DNA of 36,652 nucleotides from Actinomycetes bacterium (GCA_029552065.1 JAKPEG010000052.1:1-36652), one strand, 5' to 3'; positions 17,454 through 25,684 are shown, counted from the stretch's first letter. Numbers and translations: made by a program. Notes: generated from the sequence alone by a model not told the origin.

Positions 17454-18941
17454 ATGGACACCACCCGAGCGACTCGCGACGCGGCCACCTGCCGCGCGGT
17501 GATCGCCGGGGCCACCGAGGCCGTCGGTGAGTTGCTCGCCCCGCTGTGGCAGGTCCAGGGCGCCGAGTTGGGCGCGCTGCTCGCGCAGCTCGACGAGTTG
17601 GCGTCGAGGGCCGGCGGAGCCCGGGTGGCGGTCGCCGCCGAGGCGCAGACACGCGGTGAGATCACCGCTTCGCAGGCCGGGTCGACGGCCACCTGGATCG
17701 CCGCCCACGCACCGTCGGCGTCCGCCGGCACCGGCGCGGCAGGGGTGGCCCGGTTGTTGCGCGAGGGCACCCGACGCGATTGCCTGCCGGTGCTTGCCGC
17801 GGTCACCTCCGGTCGGATCGGAGTCTCGGTCGGGCTCGCCGTGTTCGGCGAGTTCGGGCGGCTGCGGCCGCGCTGGCGCGATGGAGCGGCGCCCACGGTG
17901 CTCGAGGGCCTGCTCGAACTCGGCCGGGCGGATGGTGCCCGCGGAGTGTGAGCCCTGCGCCCCGCCCTGCTCGCGGCATACGGTGCGGAGGGCGAGTTCC
18001 AGGCGGACGCCGACGCGGCGGCCCGTCTCGTGTCCCCCTCCAGCGCCTCGACCGACGAATTCGGCTCCCGCAGCTACCGGCTCACCCTCGACCCGGAGGG
18101 TGCTGCGGTCCTCGAGGCGGCCATCGGTCCGCTCAGTGCGCCGGTGCCTGGGCCCGACGGCGAGCGCGACCTGCGCAGTCCGCAGACCCGCCGTGGGCAA
18201 GCGCTCGTGGAGGTATGCCGCCGGGCCACCGCCGCGGCCGACCGGCCGCCCCCCGGGGTGAAGGCGACCCTGCTGCTGACGATGAGCCATGACGACCTGG
18301 CCGCGCGCTCGGGTGCCGGCGTCATCCTCGGCTCGACCGCGACCGGCACTCTGCTGGCTCCCGAGCAGGTCCGCCGGCTGGCCCGCGACGCCGTGATCCC
18401 CGCCGTGCTCGGCAGCCGCGGCGAGTTGCTCGACCTCGGGCGCAGCACGCGGCTCGCCACGCCGGCCCAGCTCACCGCGCTGTGGTGGCGCGACCGCGGC
18501 TGCACGTTCCCGGGTTGCGGGACGCCTCCGCATGGGTGCGATGCCCACCATGTCCAGCACTGGATCGATGGCGGCGCCACGGACCCGGGCAACCTCGCCC
18601 TGCTGTGCGGGCGACATCACACGATCGTGCATCGAGATCGGCTCACCGCCCGCATCGACCCGTCGGCCGGCACCGTCAGCTGGGAGACCGACGTCGGCAG
18701 CTACCTCGGCGCTCGTGGCAGCAGTCCGCCAGGCTGGGGGCCAGCTGACATGCCTCACCGCGACCGACACCCCGCGGCCGCGTCGACACTCCACTCCCGG
18801 CCACAGGAGACACGACCGCACGAGGTTGGAGATCAAGGGCTGGCCCCTCCTCCGGCAGACCCTCCGCCAGATTGGCGTGCCCTGATCGACGCGCCGCCGG
18901 AGTGTGATCCCTGGTTTCCCGACACACATCCGGCCGCCTGA
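17454..18941 (+). pseudogene. DUF222/HNH endonuclease gene interrupted by an in-frame TGA
   Basis: One frame runs from ATG 17454 to TAG/TGA 18941 except for a TGA at 17949-17951. The first part is a helical DUF222-type domain (ELGALLAQLDELASRAGGARVA). After the stop, the frame resumes exactly where the family continues (ALRPALLAAYGAEGEFQAD), then reaches the HNH nuclease motif CTFPGCG ... CDAHHVQHWIDGG ... NLALLCGRHHTIVH. A single CGA-to-TGA change would explain the break. These proteins (13E12-repeat family in mycobacteria) are multi-copy in actinobacteria. A GTG at 18030 could restart translation and give a protein with the HNH part only. The C-terminal tail after about 18740 is Pro/His-rich and poorly conserved looking. 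Confidence 0.8.
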
Positions 18942-18963
18942 CCACCGGCGTTTCAACGGACGG

Positions 18964-19008
18964 GGGTCCGCTGGCAGTGGGTCCGCTCACAGCGGGTCCG
19001 CTGACGGA
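18964..19008. repeat. Three tandem 15-bp repeats
   Basis: GGGTCCGCT begins at 18964, 18979 and 18994, each followed by a related 6-nt filler. It lies in the 180-bp gap after the HNH pseudogene; no function is evident. Confidence 0.7.
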
Positions 19009-19071
19009 GGGGCCGGCAGCGGGCGACTCGTGCGGCAGCGCGCCGGACGGCATACCGAATCCGTTGTGACA

Positions 19072-19104
19072 GCGCGAAACCCACCGCATGGGTGGGTTTC
19101 GCGC
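19072..19104. terminator. Bidirectional terminator hairpin
   Basis: GCGCGAAACCCACC (19072-19085), loop GCATG, GGTGGGTTTCGCGC (19091-19104): a perfect 14-bp stem. It separates the convergent HNH pseudogene and the MMPL gene. Internal AAA/TTT steps give short U-rich stretches in both directions. Confidence 0.75.
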
Positions 19105-19121
19105 CGACCGGTGCCACATCT

Positions 19122-21365
19122 TCAGTGGTGGATGCGCGGCAGCCAGGACGGGCCGCGGTGGGCGTGCTCGCCGAGCAGGGCGAGCGTCGCCGGCAGCAAC
19201 ACCCCGCGGACGACCGTGGCGTCGAGCAAGACCGCGACGGCTAGGCCCACACCGAGCTGCTTCATCTCGAGCACCGACAGCGTCCCGAAGATCGCGAAGA
19301 CCGCGACCATGACCGCGGCCGCGCTCGTGACGACCCCAGCCGACCGGGCCACGCCGAGCCGAACCGCAGCACGGGGGTCGAGACCGGCGTCGCGAGCCTC
19401 GCGGACCCGGCTCGTGACGAAGACGTGGTAGTCCATCGACAGCCCGAACAGCACGACGAACATGAGCAGCGGCAGCCACGAGGCGATCGAGCCGATCGAG
19501 GTGAAGCCGAGCAGCCGCTCCGCCCAGGTCCCCTGGAAGACCGCCGTCGTCACCCCGTAAGCGGCCCCGACCGACAACAGGTTGAGCCCCACCGTCGCCA
19601 CCGCAAGTGCGGGCGAGCCAAAGGACACGAGCATGACGAGCAGGGTGAGCACGAGGACGAAACCGACCACCCACGGCAGGCGACTGTCCATCCACCGCGC
19701 GAGGTCGGTGGCCGCGGCATACCCGCCGACGTGCACCTGCACGTCGCCGGATTGGCCGAGCGCCCGGGTCACCTGCGGGACGACGTCGGCGCGCAATCGG
19801 TCGACGACACCGGGCAGGGCACGGTCGGAGGAGTCGAGTCCGACGCCGACGGCGAGCACCGACACCGTGCCGTCGCTCGACGTGCGTGCCTGCGGGGCCA
19901 CCCCGGAGACGTGCTCGAGAGCTGCCGCGGTCGGGCCGACCGCGGCGAGCGCGGCGCGCACGTCGGCGGCCCGCTCCACCGGCGCCTTCACCACGACGAG
20001 CAGGGAGACGCCTTCGGTGGGGGCGGCGGCCTCGAGCTGACGGTATGCCGTGACGATCGGCAGCTCGGCGGGCAGCCCCTCGATCCCGGACAGCGAGGTG
20101 CGCATCCCGAGGGCGGGAACGGCCAGGCCGGCCAGCAGGGCAGTGGCCACCGCGGCCCACGCGACCGGGCGGGCGACGACCCGACCGGCCAGCCGGCCCC
20201 AGACCGACTCGGTGACGGCGGACCCGGCCGCCCGCGCCGCCCGCCGCCGGGCGAAGGGCAGCCGCAGCGAGTCGATCCGGTCGCCGAGGATGCCCAGCAC
20301 GGCCGGCAGCACGGTCGCCGACGCGAGCACGGCCACCCCGACGACCAGGAGCGTACCGACCGCGAGCGAGGTGAACAGGCCACCCGCGACGAGCATGCCG
20401 GCCATGGCGACCATCACAGTGAGCCCGGAGACGAGCACGGCCCGGCCGGCGGTGGCGCCGGCCGCGACGATGGCGTCCTGCACCGAGGCACCTGCGGCCC
20501 GCTCCTCACGGGTGCGCCGCAGGACGAACAGGGCGTAGTCGACGCCGACGGCCAGGCCGATGAGCAGCACGAGGCTCTGGGTGTTGGGGTCGACGCTCAC
20601 CCACCCGCGGGAGATGGCGGCGGTGAGCCCGAGGGCAACCGCGACGCTGCCGATGCCGAGCAGCAGTGGCACACCGGCCGCGAGCACCGCCCCGAAGGCG
20701 ACGAGCAGGACGAGCAGGGTGATCGGCAGGCTGACCAGCTCGGCGCGCTGGAAGTCGCGCCCGAGGGTGTCGTCGAAGGCCTTGGCCACCGAGCCGCTGC
20801 CGACCTGGCCGAGCTGCCATTCGGGATGCTCGCCGCGCAGCCGCTCGGTGACTGCGAGAGACGGACCGACGACCGCGGCGGCCTTGGGCAGGCTCTCGTC
20901 GGCTTCGCTCGCTCGCGCCGCCAGCTCGAAGGGCACGACGACGCTTCGGCCGTCGGCTCCCGGGAAGGGGTCACCGACGCGAGCGACACCCTCCACGCCA
21001 CGGTATGCCGCGGCCAGCTGAGTCCCGACCGCGAGGGCCTGCTCGGCGGTCCAGCTGCCGGCCCGGGCCGTGGCGATGACGCTCTCCATCGGCTTGGCGG
21101 TGAGGTCGGTGCCGGCGAGGACCGCCTCGGCCTGGGCCGAGTCGCCGACGAGTTGCTGGTCCTGCGGGGTGGTGCGGATGCCACCGGCCATGAGGGCGAC
21201 GGCACCGGCGAAGACGAGGGTGGAGATGAGCACCACCCACCAGCGGTGGTCGACGCACCAGGCGGTGAGGGCCGAGCGTGGCCGGTCGGACGGGAGGGCA
21301 ACGGAGGTGACCGTGGCGGTGTCAGGGCCGGATTCGACGGCGCGGGATGTGGTCTCGATGGTCAT
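19122..21365 (-). CDS. MMPL/RND-superfamily membrane transporter
   Basis: 747 residues from ATG 21365; an earlier in-frame ATG at 21422 would add an unlikely Gly-rich tail. The protein has the two-fold MMPL layout: one membrane segment (about residues 40-62), an outer domain, a bundle with the motif GLAVGVDYALFVLRRTREER, a second outer domain with a VEGLPAELP-type start, and a second bundle with LFGLSMDYHVFVTSRVREARDAG. These DY motifs carry the proton-relay aspartates. MMPL proteins export lipids, pigments or drugs using proton force. No partner gene or TetR regulator is next to it, and the upstream region is full of repeats. The cargo cannot be inferred. Confidence 0.92.
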   Translation of the reverse strand: MTIETTSRAVESGPDTATVTSVALPSDRPRSALTAWCVDHRWWVVLISTLVFAGAVALMAGGIRTTPQDQQLVGDSAQAEAVLAGTDLTAKPMESVIATARAGSWTAEQALAVGTQLAAAYRGVEGVARVGDPFPGADGRSVVVPFELAARASEADESLPKAAAVVGPSLAVTERLRGEHPEWQLGQVGSGSVAKAFDDTLGRDFQRAELVSLPITLLVLLVAFGAVLAAGVPLLLGIGSVAVALGLTAAISRGWVSVDPNTQSLVLLIGLAVGVDYALFVLRRTREERAAGASVQDAIVAAGATAGRAVLVSGLTVMVAMAGMLVAGGLFTSLAVGTLLVVGVAVLASATVLPAVLGILGDRIDSLRLPFARRRAARAAGSAVTESVWGRLAGRVVARPVAWAAVATALLAGLAVPALGMRTSLSGIEGLPAELPIVTAYRQLEAAAPTEGVSLLVVVKAPVERAADVRAALAAVGPTAAALEHVSGVAPQARTSSDGTVSVLAVGVGLDSSDRALPGVVDRLRADVVPQVTRALGQSGDVQVHVGGYAAATDLARWMDSRLPWVVGFVLVLTLLVMLVSFGSPALAVATVGLNLLSVGAAYGVTTAVFQGTWAERLLGFTSIGSIASWLPLLMFVVLFGLSMDYHVFVTSRVREARDAGLDPRAAVRLGVARSAGVVTSAAAVMVAVFAIFGTLSVLEMKQLGVGLAVAVLLDATVVRGVLLPATLALLGEHAHRGPSWLPRIHH

Positions 21366-21426
21366 GCCTCGACCATCCCGTTGACCGCCCCCAGGCCGAT
21401 ACGGGGCATCTCCCCCAGTCATCCCC

Positions 21427-21528
21427 GAGCCGACCCCGATCCGACCTCGGGGTCGCCCGTGAGCCGAGCCTGAGTCGACCTCGGGGTCGCCCCTGGGCCG
21501 AGCCCGAGTCGACCTCGCGGTCGCCCGC
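21427..21528. repeat. Three tandem 34-bp repeats
   Basis: Units at 21427-21460, 21461-21494 and 21495-21528 share GAGCCGAxCCxGAxxCGACC followed by TCGGGGTCGCCC (TCGCGGTCGCCC in the third). They lie upstream of the MMPL start, within a 609-bp stretch (21366-21974) with no intact gene. Each unit contains CGACCTCGGGGTCG, itself partly palindromic. Confidence 0.8.
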
Positions 21529-21539
21529 CCGCTCGGCGG

Positions 21540-21620
21540 TTATCGGGTGACCCGATAAGAGTGCGCTCGACCCGACGAAACTTCTCGGGTCCAGCGCCAT
21601 CTTCTCGGGTCACCCGATAA
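21540..21620. repeat. 81-bp nested palindromic element, copy A
   Basis: It begins with TTATCGGGTGACCCGATAA (21540-21558, a palindrome on its own) and ends with TCGGGTCACCCGATAA (21605-21620), which is the reverse complement of its first 16 bases. Inside is a second stem GCGCTCGACCCGACGA / TTCTCGGGTCCAGCGC around an AAC loop, with three mismatches. The five bases upstream (GGCGG) are also shared with copy B. Its right arm supplies the TGA stop of a decayed frame on the minus strand. Confidence 0.85.
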
Positions 21621-21870
21621 TGCCCGGAGCCGGCGGGGCGCCAGCTGAGGCGGGCAGAGCGGCATACGGTGGCTGCCACTGCCAACTCTCGGTAGCTGCC
21701 TCGACGGCGATATCGCATGCAGCGAGGATCGCCGCGATTCGACCGGCCCACAGTGTGCCCGACTCTGCAAGGCCCCCCTGGCCAGACCGGGAAGGCCCCT
21801 TTGGGATTGACCAGCTCGTGAACCGCCTCGGTGACCTGCACGCGGACACCGAGACGCTCGTGCTCGCCGG
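21610..21870 (-). pseudogene. Frameshifted coding remnant between the two palindromic elements
   Basis: Two minus-strand frames join into one protein-like text: VRVQVTEAVHELVNPKGAFP followed, after a frame change near 21775, by LAESGTLWAGRIAAILAACD and IAVEAATESWQWQPPY, ending GIIG-stop inside copy A. The amphipathic pattern and codon use look like former coding sequence. I do not recognise the family. It could also be chance open frame in GC-rich DNA. Confidence 0.35.
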
Positions 21871-21904
21871 CCGCGGCCAGGGGCGATCTCCCAGGGGTCG
21901 GCGG

Positions 21905-21985
21905 TTATCGGGTGACCCGATAACCGTGCGCTCGACCCGAGGAAACTCCTCGGGTCGAGCGCCACTTTCTCGGGTCACCCGATAA
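21905..21985. repeat. 81-bp nested palindromic element, copy B
   Basis: Same length and orientation as copy A, 365 bp to its right. The outer arms TTATCGGGTGACCCGA (21905-21920) and TCGGGTCACCCGATAA (21970-21985) are exact reverse complements. The inner stem GCGCTCGACCCGAGGA (21928-21943), loop AAC, TCCTCGGGTCGAGCGC (21947-21962) is a perfect 16-bp stem. The two stems are separated by 6-7 unpaired bases on each side. The right arm encodes the last residues and the stop of the alpha/beta hydrolase. Confidence 0.88.
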
Positions 21986-22706
21986 TCGCGGACTTGGCGG
22001 TCACCTCGCGGGCGAAGGCGGCGATGAGCGCGCTGGTCTGCCAAGGACGGGTGAGCGGCAGCAGGTGGCTGGCGCCGCGCACCGTGTGCAGCCGCCCGTG
22101 TGGCGCGGCGGCGGCATACCGTGGGCCGTCGAGGCCGAGCTGGTCCCACTGGCCGCGGACGACGAGGACCGGGCAGCTCACCTCGCGCAGCAGCTCGGGC
22201 CGCCCGCCGGCCATCACGGCCGCCCACGAGGGCCGCACCCCGTCGAACCAGTAGCCCTCGGCGTGGATCGGGTCGAAGACCTCCGGCGGCGCCATCCGCG
22301 AGAGCAACGCGTCGTTGAGCCGGGTGACTCGGGCGCGGCTCGCCCGGTCGGTCGCCAGCCCGAGCAGCCGGTATGCCGCCGCCCCGGGACCGCGTGGGAT
22401 CGTCGCCGCCCCGATCGTCACCAGACCGGTCAGCGCATGGGAATGGCGGGCGGCATACTCCATCGCCGCGAAGCCGCCGAGCGAATGCCCGACGAGCACG
22501 ACCGGCTGCCCGGGCGCCGCCGCGTCGACGTCGACGGCGATCGCGGCAGCCGCGGAGTCCATGGTGAACGGCTCGGCGGCCCGGCTGCCGTGACCCGGCA
22601 GGTCCGGCGTGCACACCTCGAATTCCGGCTCCAGCCAATGCCGATGGGCCGCCCACTGGACCCCGCTCACCCGGGAGCCGTGGACGAGGACGAGACGAGT
22701 GCGCAC
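21975..22706 (-). CDS. Alpha/beta hydrolase
   Basis: 243 residues from GTG 22706, chosen because a TAGGGT -10 box (22719-22714) lies 7 nt upstream (leaderless); GTG 22715 is an alternative. The nucleophile elbow is GHSLGG, the acid is likely the Asp in VRGQWDQLGLD, and the base is the His in GASHLLPLTRP. LVLVHGSRVSG near the N-terminus gives the oxyanion-hole region. The substrate is not deducible. The last residues (AIIG-stop) are encoded by palindromic copy B, so the element is either inserted at the very 3' end or acts as this gene's terminator. Confidence 0.85.
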   Translation of the reverse strand: MRTRLVLVHGSRVSGVQWAAHRHWLEPEFEVCTPDLPGHGSRAAEPFTMDSAAAAIAVDVDAAAPGQPVVLVGHSLGGFAAMEYAARHSHALTGLVTIGAATIPRGPGAAAYRLLGLATDRASRARVTRLNDALLSRMAPPEVFDPIHAEGYWFDGVRPSWAAVMAGGRPELLREVSCPVLVVRGQWDQLGLDGPRYAAAAPHGRLHTVRGASHLLPLTRPWQTSALIAAFAREVTAKSAIIG

Positions 22707-22713
22707 AGCTCCC

Positions 22714-22719
22714 ACCCTA
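22714..22719 (-). promoter_or_regulatory. -10 box of leaderless hydrolase transcript
   Basis: TAGGGT on the minus strand, 7 nt before GTG 22706. It lies 17 bp from the stop of the response-regulator remnant. Confidence 0.5.
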
Positions 22720-22735
22720 GGCGGGCATCCGACGC

Positions 22736-23116
22736 TCAGAGCCAGCCGTTGGCCTCGGCGACGCGGACCGCATCGGCGCGGTTGCGTGCCTCGGTCTTGC
22801 CGATCGCGGCGGACAAGTGGTTGCGCACCCTGCCCTCCAATTGGAACAGCTCGGCCGCGCTCTCGGCAACCGACGCGCCGGTGCGCGCCGCCCGCAGCAC
22901 GTCGGATTCCCTTTCGGTCAAAGGGGATTCGCCGATGACCAGGCCGTCGTCGGCCAGCGCAGCGCCAGGTCGGGGTGCGTCTGCTCGGCCGCCGCGACGA
23001 CCTCGTCCCCGCGGCCCACCTCGGCGACGACCTCGAGATCCGGGCTCCAGGGAGAGCAGGGTGCCATCGCCCCCCCGGACCACGGCCTGGTCGTCGGCCA
23101 ACAGGATCCGGATCAC
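22736..23116 (-). pseudogene. Remnant of a LuxR-type (DesR-like) response regulator
   Basis: GTG 23116 opens [14 protein letters not shown], a receiver-domain N-terminus with the acidic DD pair. One extra base near GAGCCCGGATCTC shifts the frame; the shifted frame reads [20 protein letters not shown]. The second half of the receiver, including the phosphorylated Asp, is deleted, and the text jumps to the LuxR helix-turn-helix ([16 protein letters not shown], then [20 protein letters not shown]) which ends normally in NGWL. It is broken by at least one frameshift and one internal deletion, so it cannot be a working regulator. Confidence 0.8.
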
Positions 23117-23141
23117 GACCGACCTTCCGTCGAGGGGGCGC

Positions 23142-23512
23142 TCACGCGCAGGACGAAACCACCTCGTCGACCGGCCGGGCCGTCGGGAAGAGGGCGGCGA
23201 CATATTCGACGCCTTCCCGCACGGTGAGGTCGCGCAGGAAGCCGCCGGTCTGCATGACCGCGGAATTGAGCCCGTGGGCGATAGCGCGGTGCGGGTCCAT
23301 CCCGAAGACCTTGACCTCGCCGGCGTCCGCACGCCGAGGCCGAGGATCATGTCGATGCTCGTCGTCTTGCCGGCACCGTTGGGGCCGAGCAGGGCGACGA
23401 TCTCGCCGCGCGCGACGGTGAGGTCGACTCCGCGCACGGCCTGGACCGTCCCGAAGGACTTGCGTGCCTCAAGCAGCTCGATAGCTGGCGCGGCGTGGGT
23501 GTTCTTTGTCAT
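23142..23512 (-). pseudogene. Remnant of an ABC-transporter ATPase
   Basis: ATG 23512 opens a normal ABC N-terminus ([20 protein letters not shown]) with Walker [20 protein letters not shown] base is lost around 23340; the next frame continues the family ([16 protein letters not shown], then [19 protein letters not shown]) and stops at [11 protein letters not shown]. The signature motif, Walker B and the rest are missing. The response-regulator remnant starts 25 bp later. This order points to a lost operon of ATPase, permease, histidine kinase and regulator whose middle was deleted. Confidence 0.82.
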
Positions 23513-23580
23513 GCCCCCAGCGTGTCGCCGGGCGGCATACCGCCCCCCGTCGGTCCGTCACGTCCTGCCCGTGACGAATG

Positions 23581-24903
23581 TCAGGGGCGCTGGGCCAGGC
23601 TGACCAGGGGCAGCGCGGCTCCCACCCGCTCGTCGGCATCGCCGTTGGGGAGCATCCCCGACGGGAGGTCAGCGACGAACCATTGCCGACCCGAGGTGAC
23701 CTCCCAAGCGAGCAAGCGCCTCGTCACCGGGCCGGTAGGACTGCTCGGACCCGCCACCGCCGAGGAATAGAGCACGACCGTGGGCGCGGCCCAGCCGAGT
23801 GCGGTGCAGCAGCCCTTCACCGGGCCGTCCGCGGCGGCGACCAGCAGTCGCGGCATACCTGACACAGGAGCGGCGACCAGGCCCTGCCAGGCGCCAGAGA
23901 GCTCGGCCTGGGCGTCGGCGGAGAGGAAGGTGCCGGTGGCCGACCACCCCGCGCCGCTGGTCACCGTGTCCCCCGACGTGTCGCCGAGCCACGGCGGGAG
24001 CTCGCGTTGGTCGAGGGCCGCGCCGTCCGCCCCGAAGGTGACGAGGTTGGCGCCGGACCCGGAGGACACCGGATGAATCCGGCCGGCCCCGTCGTAGACC
24101 GTCTCCGCGACCGGCTGAACCACCTGGGCCAGCGGGTCGAGCCGCCACTGGCCGCTGGCCGACCACGCGAGGAACCACCGGCCACCACTGGTCCAGCCAC
24201 CCGCGGCCGCATCCGACACCGGCAGCGGAGTGCGCACGACGGTGCCGACCCGCAGGTCGATGCCGACGACCTCGCCGGGCTGGACGAAGGCCAGCCGGTG
24301 CCCGTCCGGGGCGATGACCCGCGGCCCCAGCGCGACATAGGGATCAGGAGTGTCCACGCCGAACGGCCGCAACAGCACCGAGTCGAGCTCGAGATAGCGC
24401 GCCGCATCGTCGAGCGGCTGCCCGGGCCCCCTGGACAACAACACCACCGGGTGATAGCCGCCGCTGACCCGACGCAGCAGCACCGCCACTGCCGTGGTGT
24501 TCACCGGGCCGACACCGCTGATCCGTCGGATCGAGGCGCTCGCGTCGAAGCCGATCCGGGCCGGCAGCTCCGGGTTGAGGTCTGCCGGCAGTGGCGCGAG
24601 CGCGGCCTGCTGGGCGGGCGGCACGGCATACTCGATCTGGAAGCCGCCCTTGATGCTGTCGGGCAGGACGTCGATGGCTGTCTGGGTCGGCGTGACCGCA
24701 GGCCGGGTGGCGGGTGGCTGATCGAGGCGGGTCGAGACCGCCCAGCCGGTGCCGGCCAGCACGACGACACTCGCCGCGGCCACCAGACGATGGCGACGTG
24801 CCGCGGAGCGCGCGGCAGTCCAGGCGGCGGGGGCGAGGTCCCGGCCGGTCAGGGGTGCGCTGTCGGCGGCCCGCTCGAGCTCGGCGCGCAACTCGGGGCT
24901 CAT
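23581..24903 (-). CDS. Membrane-anchored protein coupled to a SigE-family sigma factor (putative sigma regulator)
   Basis: 440 residues from ATG 24903, whose start overlaps the sigma-factor stop (ATGA, 24900-24903). The N-terminal 38 residues are cytoplasmic and polar. One membrane helix follows (about 40-58, LVAAASVVVLAGTGWAV). The large outer part contains repeated beta-like strands (GPRVIAPDGHRLAFVQPGEVV, WTSGGRWFLAWSASGQWRLD) that suggest a beta-propeller. There is no HxxxCxxC zinc anti-sigma motif, so a role as anti-sigma factor is inferred only from the operon and topology. Two Cys (VKGCCTALGW) sit near the C-terminus. Confidence 0.75.
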   Translation of the reverse strand: MSPELRAELERAADSAPLTGRDLAPAAWTAARSAARRHRLVAAASVVVLAGTGWAVSTRLDQPPATRPAVTPTQTAIDVLPDSIKGGFQIEYAVPPAQQAALAPLPADLNPELPARIGFDASASIRRISGVGPVNTTAVAVLLRRVSGGYHPVVLLSRGPGQPLDDAARYLELDSVLLRPFGVDTPDPYVALGPRVIAPDGHRLAFVQPGEVVGIDLRVGTVVRTPLPVSDAAAGGWTSGGRWFLAWSASGQWRLDPLAQVVQPVAETVYDGAGRIHPVSSGSGANLVTFGADGAALDQRELPPWLGDTSGDTVTSGAGWSATGTFLSADAQAELSGAWQGLVAAPVSGMPRLLVAAADGPVKGCCTALGWAAPTVVLYSSAVAGPSSPTGPVTRRLLAWEVTSGRQWFVADLPSGMLPNGDADERVGAALPLVSLAQRP

Positions 24904-25439
24904 CGCTCTCCTCCCGAAACGACCGGTACGTCGACCCCGGGCAACGCGGCTCGCAACTTCTCCAGGGCGACGTGGGTCTGGCTCTTGACCGTGCCGACGG
25001 TGACTCCGAGCAACTCGGCCGCCTCGCGTTCCGTCCGGTCCTCGATGAAACGCAGCACGACCAACGCACGCTGTTTGGGGGTGAGGGCGGCCAGCGCCCG
25101 CTCGACGTCGAGCCGGTGGCCGACCTCGGCCATCTCGTCATGCGTCGGCACGGGTTGGGCGGCGAGTCGGGCGAGGCTGCGCCGCTCGCGGCTGCGGGCG
25201 CGCCAGGCGGAGATGCTGTCGCGGTAGAGGATGCGCCGCAGATAGGCATCCGGTTGGTCGCGTCGCACGCGCTGCCAGTGGCGGGCCAGCTTGACCAGGG
25301 CGACCTGCAGCAGGTCCTCGGCCTCGGTCGCATTGCCGCACAACAGGTATGCCGTGCGCAGCCAGGCCCGCTGCCGGGAGCGGACGAAGTCGGTGAAGTC
25401 GGCGAAGTCGTCGCGGGGAGCGAGCCTGGTGTCCACCAC
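24900..25439 (-). CDS. SigE-family ECF RNA polymerase sigma factor
   Basis: 179 residues from GTG 25439 (GTG 25436 directly follows and is also possible; a GGGAGGAGG site abuts them). Region 2 is visible as FVRSRQRAWLRTAYLLCGNATEAEDLLQVALVKLARHW with RDQPDAYLRRILYRDSISAWR; region 4 as ALAALTPKQRALVVLRFIEDRTEREAAELLGVTVGTVKSQTHVALEKLR. Length and the LARHW/PDAYLRRI wording match the SAF-type SigE family of actinobacteria (which differ from the canonical SigE). It directs RNA polymerase to a small regulon, perhaps including its own gene (promoter at 25471-25498). It is coupled to the membrane protein downstream. Confidence 0.9.
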   Translation of the reverse strand: MVDTRLAPRDDFADFTDFVRSRQRAWLRTAYLLCGNATEAEDLLQVALVKLARHWQRVRRDQPDAYLRRILYRDSISAWRARSRERRSLARLAAQPVPTHDEMAEVGHRLDVERALAALTPKQRALVVLRFIEDRTEREAAELLGVTVGTVKSQTHVALEKLRAALPGVDVPVVSGGER

Positions 25440-25470
25440 CCTCCTCCCGCCGCTGGAACCGCGTCATCAC

Positions 25471-25498
25471 CTAAACGTCGCACACCCAGCGAAAGGTT
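25471..25498 (-). promoter_or_regulatory. Possible ECF-type autoregulated promoter
   Basis: On the minus strand, GAAAGG/AACCTTTC (complement of 25491-25498) resembles an ECF -35 with its AAC core, and CGTTTAG (complement of 25471-25477) a -10. They are separated by 13 bp and lie 32 bp before the sigma start. This is a motif-level guess. Confidence 0.4.
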
Positions 25499-25580
25499 GG
25501 GGCCGGGCCGGCGCGTCGGAGATAAGCCTGGTATGCCGCCGGTGCCTCGCCGCCGGACTCCCCAGCGCCGGGCAGACTCC

Positions 25581-25684
25581 GTCCCGACCCCGGGCAACTC
25601 CCCACCTGCGCAGTTCCTCGGCCTCCGAGCCCGTCCCGAGCCTGGGCGGCTGCCCACCTGCGCAGTTCCTCGGGCCACTCGACC
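25581..25684. repeat. Two tandem 52-bp repeats
   Basis: Units start at GTCCCGA (25581 and 25633) and share CCCACCTGCGCAGTTCCTCG (25601-25620 and 25653-25672) exactly. They sit in the 294-bp gap between glyS and the sigma-factor gene, which has no coding content I can support. Confidence 0.8.

Noticed and set aside
15878-17896. Long minus-strand open frame upstream of dusB, through the DUF1479 gene
   Set aside because: It is the antisense shadow of the DUF1479 and HNH genes; Dus homology begins only at the barrel after ATG 15877.
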